Positions 60,131 to 64,000 of a stretch of DNA of 64,000 bases are shown here, piece by piece. Below the pieces are notes generated by a model, which was not told the origin of the DNA, searched no databases, and saw nothing but the letters and a program-made list of their open reading frames with translations. The translations under genes were made by a program, and so were the position numbers. Within the stretch, counting starts at the first letter, position 1. Each line of letters begins with the position of its first letter. The stretch is from positions 620,001-684,000 of the forward strand of contig NZ_JAFVLN010000001.1 in NCBI RefSeq assembly GCF_017377775.1, given 5' to 3'. Origin of the DNA: Streptomyces sp. VRA16 Mangrove soil. GTDB taxonomy: Bacteria > Actinomycetota > Actinomycetes > Streptomycetales > Streptomycetaceae.

Positions 60131-60856
60131 TCACCCTATGAGCCGGGTGCGGCCCACCGATACGGGCCCGGGCGTCAAGTGACGCACGCCACGGTTTCGT
60201 TCACCCGGGAGAGTGCGCGTGCCGGGGCATCCACGGGTGAGCAGCGGTACGAGCTGCTCAAGGGTGTCGATACGCCGGTCGGCCGCCGCGACCACGTCCG
60301 GATCGGCGGCCCGCAGGTGGCCCCACGCGTCGCGGCGCAGATGTGCCACGCGCAGCCCCGCCCGTTTCGCCGGGAACACGTCGTCGGCGGGGTGGTCGCC
60401 CACGTACACGGTCTCCTCGGGAGCGGCCCCCAGGACGTCGGGCAGCCGGGCGAAGAACGCGGGCGACGGGTGGGACACGCCCCCCTCGTCCGAGGTGGCG
60501 ACGACGTCGGCGGGCAGGCCCAGGGCGCGCGGCAGCACACCTGCGCGCACCGTCTGGCTGCCCGCGACCACGACCCGCGGCCCCCGCTCGCGCAGCCCGG
60601 CCAGGGTGGGGCGTACGTCCGCGTGGAGATCCTGCTCCTCGATGACCTCGCCCCGCCCGGCGGCCTCCCGCGCCCGGTACTCGGCGTCGATGCCGGTCCC
60701 GGGCCTGACCAGGCGCAACGCGTCCGAGTTGTCCCGGTTCCCGGCGACCATGGCGCCGACCAGCGCCGCGAGGGTGTGCCGTGGCACGCCCAGCCGGTCG
60801 GCCCATCTGCCCCGGTAGCGGTCGTCGCGCACCAGGGTCTCGCCCATGTCGAACAC
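60131..60856 (-). CDS. HAD-family hydrolase (short N-terminus)
   Basis: The 241-residue protein starts almost at motif I (FDMGETLV, with the nucleophile aspartate at residue 3). Motif II lies in VVVAGSQTVRAG and motif IV in VYVGDHPADDVFPAKRAGL. The beta strand before motif I is cut to two residues if GTG 60856 is the start. AGGACG lies just upstream of that GTG, and in-frame codons continue upstream (EGLARTI) without ATG or GTG. It lies between DUF5134 and M56 genes on one strand. Confidence 0.78.
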   Translation of the reverse strand: MFDMGETLVRDDRYRGRWADRLGVPRHTLAALVGAMVAGNRDNSDALRLVRPGTGIDAEYRAREAAGRGEVIEEQDLHADVRPTLAGLRERGPRVVVAGSQTVRAGVLPRALGLPADVVATSDEGGVSHPSPAFFARLPDVLGAAPEETVYVGDHPADDVFPAKRAGLRVAHLRRDAWGHLRAADPDVVAAADRRIDTLEQLVPLLTRGCPGTRTLPGERNRGVRHLTPGPVSVGRTRLIG

Positions 60857-60893
60857 GATCGTCCTGGCCAGGCCCTCAGCGTAGGGGCGGGCG

Positions 60894-61454
60894 TCACATG
60901 GCCAGCAGCATGGCCAGCATCCCGATCCCCATGGACAGCCGGCACGCCCGCGCCAGCTCCGGGCGGTCGCCCCAGCGGGCGGAGGCGGGGTGGCCCGGCA
61001 CGGGGCCCGCGGCGGCGGCCGGGACCAGGCGGGTGCCCGTCCACAGGACGTAGACCGTGAAGTACACGAACAGCAGTCCGGTCAGCACGGGGGCGCCCGC
61101 GCCGCCGTGCTGGGCGTGCCCCTCCGGGCGGGCGGCCATGGCGACCGCCATGTAGGCCATGGCGAAGGCGCCGATCAGATGGTGCAGATGGTGGGTGGGG
61201 CCGGTTCTCGACGCCCAGAGGGCGCGCAGGGCGGCGGCGCCGAACACCACTGCGTACAGCAGCCAGGCCCAGCGCGGTGGGGTGAGCACGGCGGCCGGCA
61301 CCGCCATGAGGGCCATGCCGAACCCCATCAGGGCCTCGCCGCCCGCCGTGCGGCGCTGTTCCTCCACGGCGCTGCGCATGCGCAGCAGGCAGTACGCGCC
61401 GGTCGCCGCGCACAGCGCGACGAGCAGCCATGCGGCCGACAGCGGTCCGTGCAC
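60894..61454 (-). CDS. DUF5134 family membrane protein
   Basis: The 186-residue protein has about five membrane helices (AAWLLVALCAATGAYCLL, WAWLLYAVVFGAAALRAL, GLLFVYFTVYVLW) and a histidine-rich THHLHHLIGAFAMAYM, the pattern of DUF5134. It is possibly a heme- or copper-linked membrane protein; function unknown. GTG 61454 follows AAGGGGGAA. It is probably cotranscribed with the HAD and M56 genes. Confidence 0.75.
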   Translation of the reverse strand: MHGPLSAAWLLVALCAATGAYCLLRMRSAVEEQRRTAGGEALMGFGMALMAVPAAVLTPPRWAWLLYAVVFGAAALRALWASRTGPTHHLHHLIGAFAMAYMAVAMAARPEGHAQHGGAGAPVLTGLLFVYFTVYVLWTGTRLVPAAAAGPVPGHPASARWGDRPELARACRLSMGIGMLAMLLAM

Positions 61455-61676
61455 CCCGGTTCCCCCTTGCCTTCCGGCCGTCCCGGTCGTGTTCCTCGCC
61501 CGGCTCTCGTGGAGATGCCCAGGAGGGCGGGGGCGTAAGGCGGCGCAGGGGAGCACACGTGGTGTTTCACGCGTAAAGCACCCTCCGGGGTTCGGCCGGG
61601 CACGGCGTCGGCGACACTGGTGTCACCGCGGGCACAGGGGCCCGCGGAGCTGACGGAAAGGGCCGGTCGGGCAGGT

Positions 61677-62219
61677 ATGAGCACGGAGCAGGGCGTGGAC
61701 GCGGGACCGTACACGGCGGCCGACACGGTGTCGTCGGTCGTACGGCAGTGGCAGGCCGTGCGCCCCGACGTCGACACGGGCCCGATGGAGATCATCGGCC
61801 GGATCAACCGGTGCGCCGCGCTGCTGCAGCAGGCCGAGGACGCGCCCCTGCGGCACGCGGGTCTGACCCGTCCCGAGTTCGATCTGCTGGGGACGCTGCG
61901 GCGCACCGGCCGCGAGCTGACCCCCGGCGACCTGGCCCGGGAGACCTTCGCGTCCGGAGCCGCCGTCACCAAGCGCCTCAAGCTGCTGCAGGAGCGCGGC
62001 TTCGTGGCCCGCAGGGGCGACACCCGCGACCGGCGCGTGTCGCATCTGAGCCTGACGGACGAGGGCAGGGCCCTGGTTGACGAGGTGCTCCCGCAGCAGC
62101 TCGCGTACGAGGCGTCGGTCCTCGCCGGACTCACCGGCGGCAAGGACGGTGAACTCGCCGCACTGCTCGGTGAGTTGCTGCTCCAACTGGAGGGGCGGCT
62201 CGGCGTCGGCAGGGGCTGA
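61677..62219 (+). CDS. MarR-family transcriptional regulator
   Basis: The 180-residue protein has an N-terminal extension and a MarR winged helix (LTRPEFDLLGTLRRTGRELTP, ETFASGAAVTKRLKLLQERGF, wing GDTRDRRVSHLSLT). Class and length are typical. The gene it controls may have been the acylase whose 3' end remains downstream. ATG 61677 follows a weak GGCAGG. Confidence 0.87.
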   Translation: MSTEQGVDAGPYTAADTVSSVVRQWQAVRPDVDTGPMEIIGRINRCAALLQQAEDAPLRHAGLTRPEFDLLGTLRRTGRELTPGDLARETFASGAAVTKRLKLLQERGFVARRGDTRDRRVSHLSLTDEGRALVDEVLPQQLAYEASVLAGLTGGKDGELAALLGELLLQLEGRLGVGRG

Positions 62220-62464
62220 TCCGCTTCAGAGATCGTCTCGTTCGGTTCTCCGGTCAACTTGGTTGTTGCCTGCGGCGTTTGTTGGGGTGGCAGGGTTACA
62301 TGCCGCGGTCCGGCTCGCTCCCGGCTCTGGCCGTTCGTCGGCGGTCATCGGGAGCCGGCGCAGTTGTGCCGGGCCGGGGTAGAAGGCGGAGGTGCCGGCG
62401 CCGGTCATGTCTTGGCCGATGAGGGAGCGGGGGCGACCTGCACCGCGCCCACCTGGTCCGCCCG

Positions 62465-62833
62465 GTGGCGGCGCTGCTCAGGCCCGAGGCTTCAACTGCC
62501 CCTGGCTGGCAGGAAGTCGGGCCCGCCTCACGCGGCGGCAGCGGTGACACGGTCGGCGCCGCCGCGTGGGGATCCGGTTTCCGGCAGACCGCGGGCGCCG
62601 GCTTCCGGCTCGTCGTCGACGTCGGGGCGTGGGACCACTCCGTCGCCATGAACACACCGGGACAGTCCGGCGACCCGCACGGCGAGCACTACGCCGACCT
62701 CTTCGAACAGTGGGCCGGCGACGGCTCGTTCCCGCTCCTCTACAGCAGCGCCGCAGTGGAGAAGCGCGCGGTGCGGACGATCGCCCTGCGACCGTCCGCA
62801 CCCGGCGTCGGTCAGCCCCCGAACGGGAGGTAG
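62465..62833 (+). pseudogene. 3' remnant of a penicillin-acylase-family gene
   Basis: From about 62530 the frame reads GDTVGAAAWGSGFRQTAGAG, then FRLVVDVGAWDHSVAMNTPG, QSGDPHGEHYADLFEQW and FPLLYSSAAVEK. This is the C-terminal end of the beta subunit of penicillin/aculeacin/AHL acylases (Ntn hydrolases). The signal, alpha subunit and catalytic Ser are absent, and the region upstream (62220-62464) has no acylase sequence. It overlaps the opposing DUF917 gene by 22 bases. Confidence 0.7.
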
Positions 62834-63882
62834 TCCACCTCGTACCCGAAAGAGCGCGGACCGGCCAGCGCGAGGCCGCCCGGCGACGTCCAGCGCGGGT
62901 CGCAGCGCGCCGCGACGACGCTGACCCGCAGCCCGTAGCGCAGCCCCTCCGTGGTGACCGGCTCGCCCGTCTCACTGTCCAGGACACAGATCAGATCCGG
63001 TGTCGTGGCGACGGTCGAGCCGTCCCGCGTGGCCAGCAGATGCTCGTTCTGGAAGTCGAGTTCGAGCGTGTGGCCCGTGTCGTCCGTGATGCCCTCGATC
63101 ACGGCACGGCCGCGTGCGAAACCGCCCTCCGTGCGCCGCGACACATCGACGACCTTGCCGGTGAGCAGAGCGATGCCGTCGAGCATCTTGCGAGCCGCGC
63201 CCACCGGATCACTGTGCTCGGCACGGGCCGCGCGCACCGCCGCGCCGAGCTTTTCGGCCAGCGTCAGCGTCGCCGGGACGAGGCCGTCGGCGAGCTGGTC
63301 GCCGCGCAGCACCGTGTCCGCGCACGCGATCTGACAGCCCCGCTCCACGCACACCGCCCGCGCGATCGTCTCCGCCGCATGGTTGTCGACGGCGTCCACG
63401 ATGATCGTGTTGCCCTTGTCGTCGGCGAGCGCCATCGGCGAGTTGCTCACCCCGATCAGACCCGGCAGCACCATCTGTGCCTCGGGAAACGCCCGCCCCA
63501 TCGCGTCGCCGTCCACGATCGGCAGACCCGCCTGGGCGGCGCACGCGATCGGCAGCATCGAGTTCACCCCGCCGATCTCGATCGGCGCGATGTGCGTCGC
63601 GGGGCGCCCGATGTGCTTCTCCAGGGCGCGCAGCGCGGCCAGTTCCTCCCCGCCGTTGGGGACCCGTTCGAGCAGCACCGTCGGCGCGCCCATCCCGGAG
63701 ATCGGCACCACCGTGGCGGCCGCGGGGACCTCGTCGATGTCCACGATCCGCACCGGGCCGTGCCGGCGGATCGCCTCGCGGGCGAGCAGCTTGCCGATGT
63801 ACGGGTCTCCGCCGCCGCCCGTGCCGAGGATCCCGGCACCGCGCGCGATGTCGTCCAGCTTGTCGAGGGTGATCTCACGCAT
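62812..63882 (-). CDS. DUF917 family protein
   Basis: The 356-residue protein has the DUF917 pattern: ARGAGILGTGGGGDPYIGKL near the start, GMGAPTVLLERVPNG, GGVNSMLPIACAAQAGLPIVDGDAMGRAFPE and GRAVIEGITDDTGHTLEL. DUF917 genes generally sit beside hydantoinase/oxoprolinase genes. ATG 63882 overlaps the end of such a gene by eight bases. It may be a subunit or partner of that hydrolase. Confidence 0.88.
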   Translation of the reverse strand: MREITLDKLDDIARGAGILGTGGGGDPYIGKLLAREAIRRHGPVRIVDIDEVPAAATVVPISGMGAPTVLLERVPNGGEELAALRALEKHIGRPATHIAPIEIGGVNSMLPIACAAQAGLPIVDGDAMGRAFPEAQMVLPGLIGVSNSPMALADDKGNTIIVDAVDNHAAETIARAVCVERGCQIACADTVLRGDQLADGLVPATLTLAEKLGAAVRAARAEHSDPVGAARKMLDGIALLTGKVVDVSRRTEGGFARGRAVIEGITDDTGHTLELDFQNEHLLATRDGSTVATTPDLICVLDSETGEPVTTEGLRYGLRVSVVAARCDPRWTSPGGLALAGPRSFGYEVDYLPFGG

Positions 63883-64000
63883 GGGCACTCGCTCCGGTCT
63901 TGATGTGGTTCAGGTCGAGGTCGCCGACCGCCTTGACGCGGATCCGGGTCGTGCCGCCCGGCAGATAGGCGAGCGGCACCTCCTCGATGTCCACGACCCG
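63875..64000 (-). CDS. Hydantoinase/oxoprolinase-family protein (C-terminal end only)
   Basis: Forty-one codons before the stop at 63875-63877 read VVDIEEVPLAYLPGGTTRIR, then VKAVGDLDLN, the usual end of actinobacterial hydantoinase A/oxoprolinase proteins. The rest lies beyond the right edge. It overlaps the DUF917 gene, indicating one transcript. Confidence 0.6.
   Translation of the reverse strand, partial: RVVDIEEVPLAYLPGGTTRIRVKAVGDLDLNHIKTGASAHA

Noticed and set aside
1..64000. CRISPR arrays, rRNA genes, replication origin or full insertion sequences
   Set aside because: None is visible; the regular repeats found are two-copy tandem duplications, a coding microsatellite and one MITE.

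Overview
The window is high-GC DNA with strong GC bias at third codon positions, many GTG starts, GGAGG-type ribosome sites, short ATGA/GTGA gene overlaps and Streptomyces-typical families (SigE-type sigma factor, NsrR, PucR, VdcBCD, DUF6086). It reads as a Streptomyces chromosome segment. About 60 protein genes are supported. No CRISPR array, rRNA operon, integrase or intact transposase is seen.

Layout. 1-8 kb: end of an amidohydrolase, PaaX regulator, secreted beta-propeller, DUF899 protein, a Moco-sulfurase-like class V aminotransferase, an ABCG-type transporter and a methyltransferase. 8-17.9 kb: ROK regulator, GH36 alpha-galactosidase, DUF4097 protein, a sigma factor with its membrane partner, a MarR gene fused by deletion to the tail of an MFS/universal-stress gene, and a FUSC membrane protein. 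18-29 kb: nitric oxide synthase, lactonase, methyltransferases (one frameshifted), CbiX-like chelatase, BadF-type kinase, uracil-DNA glycosylase, BNR protein, flavohemoglobin and NsrR. 29-38.7 kb: secreted arabinanase, a PucR-linked nucleobase cluster (amidohydrolase, deaminase, NCS1 permease), AraC regulator and the vdcBCD decarboxylase operon, ended by a TA-flanked MITE. 38.7-52.9 kb: methyltransferase, YjbR/HhH protein, SDR, MarR/MMPL efflux pair, ArsR/Old Yellow Enzyme pair, NCS2 permease, ferredoxin-NADP reductase, DUF305 lipoprotein, secreted LVIVD protein and TetR. 53.3-54.7 kb: a phage-type protein and a compact tRNA cluster. 54.8-64 kb: DUF6086, MBL hydrolase, DUF2871, ArsR, HAD enzymes, PAP2 phosphatase, M56 peptidase, DUF5134, MarR, a penicillin-acylase remnant and a DUF917/hydantoinase pair running off the end.

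The most unusual feature is the tRNA cluster. Besides an ordinary tRNA-Arg(ACG) and a near-normal tRNA-Gln(CTG), two units have the T-arm and 3' acceptor strand placed immediately upstream of the matching 5' acceptor strand and D-arm, with a 5-nt linker. In each unit the acceptor strands pair perfectly with each other, and the anticodon-stem strands pair as well. The two units differ by compensating bases. This is the arrangement of circularly permuted tRNA genes, which I know from algae and archaea but not as established in bacteria. It is inferred from base pairing alone.

Functional links: NO synthase, NO dioxygenase and the NO sensor NsrR lie within 11 kb, and the NsrR and hmp promoters share a 23-nt motif. 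Several regulator/target pairs have clear palindromic operators. Four gene remnants (two MFS tails, a frameshifted methyltransferase, an acylase tail) show ongoing gene loss.
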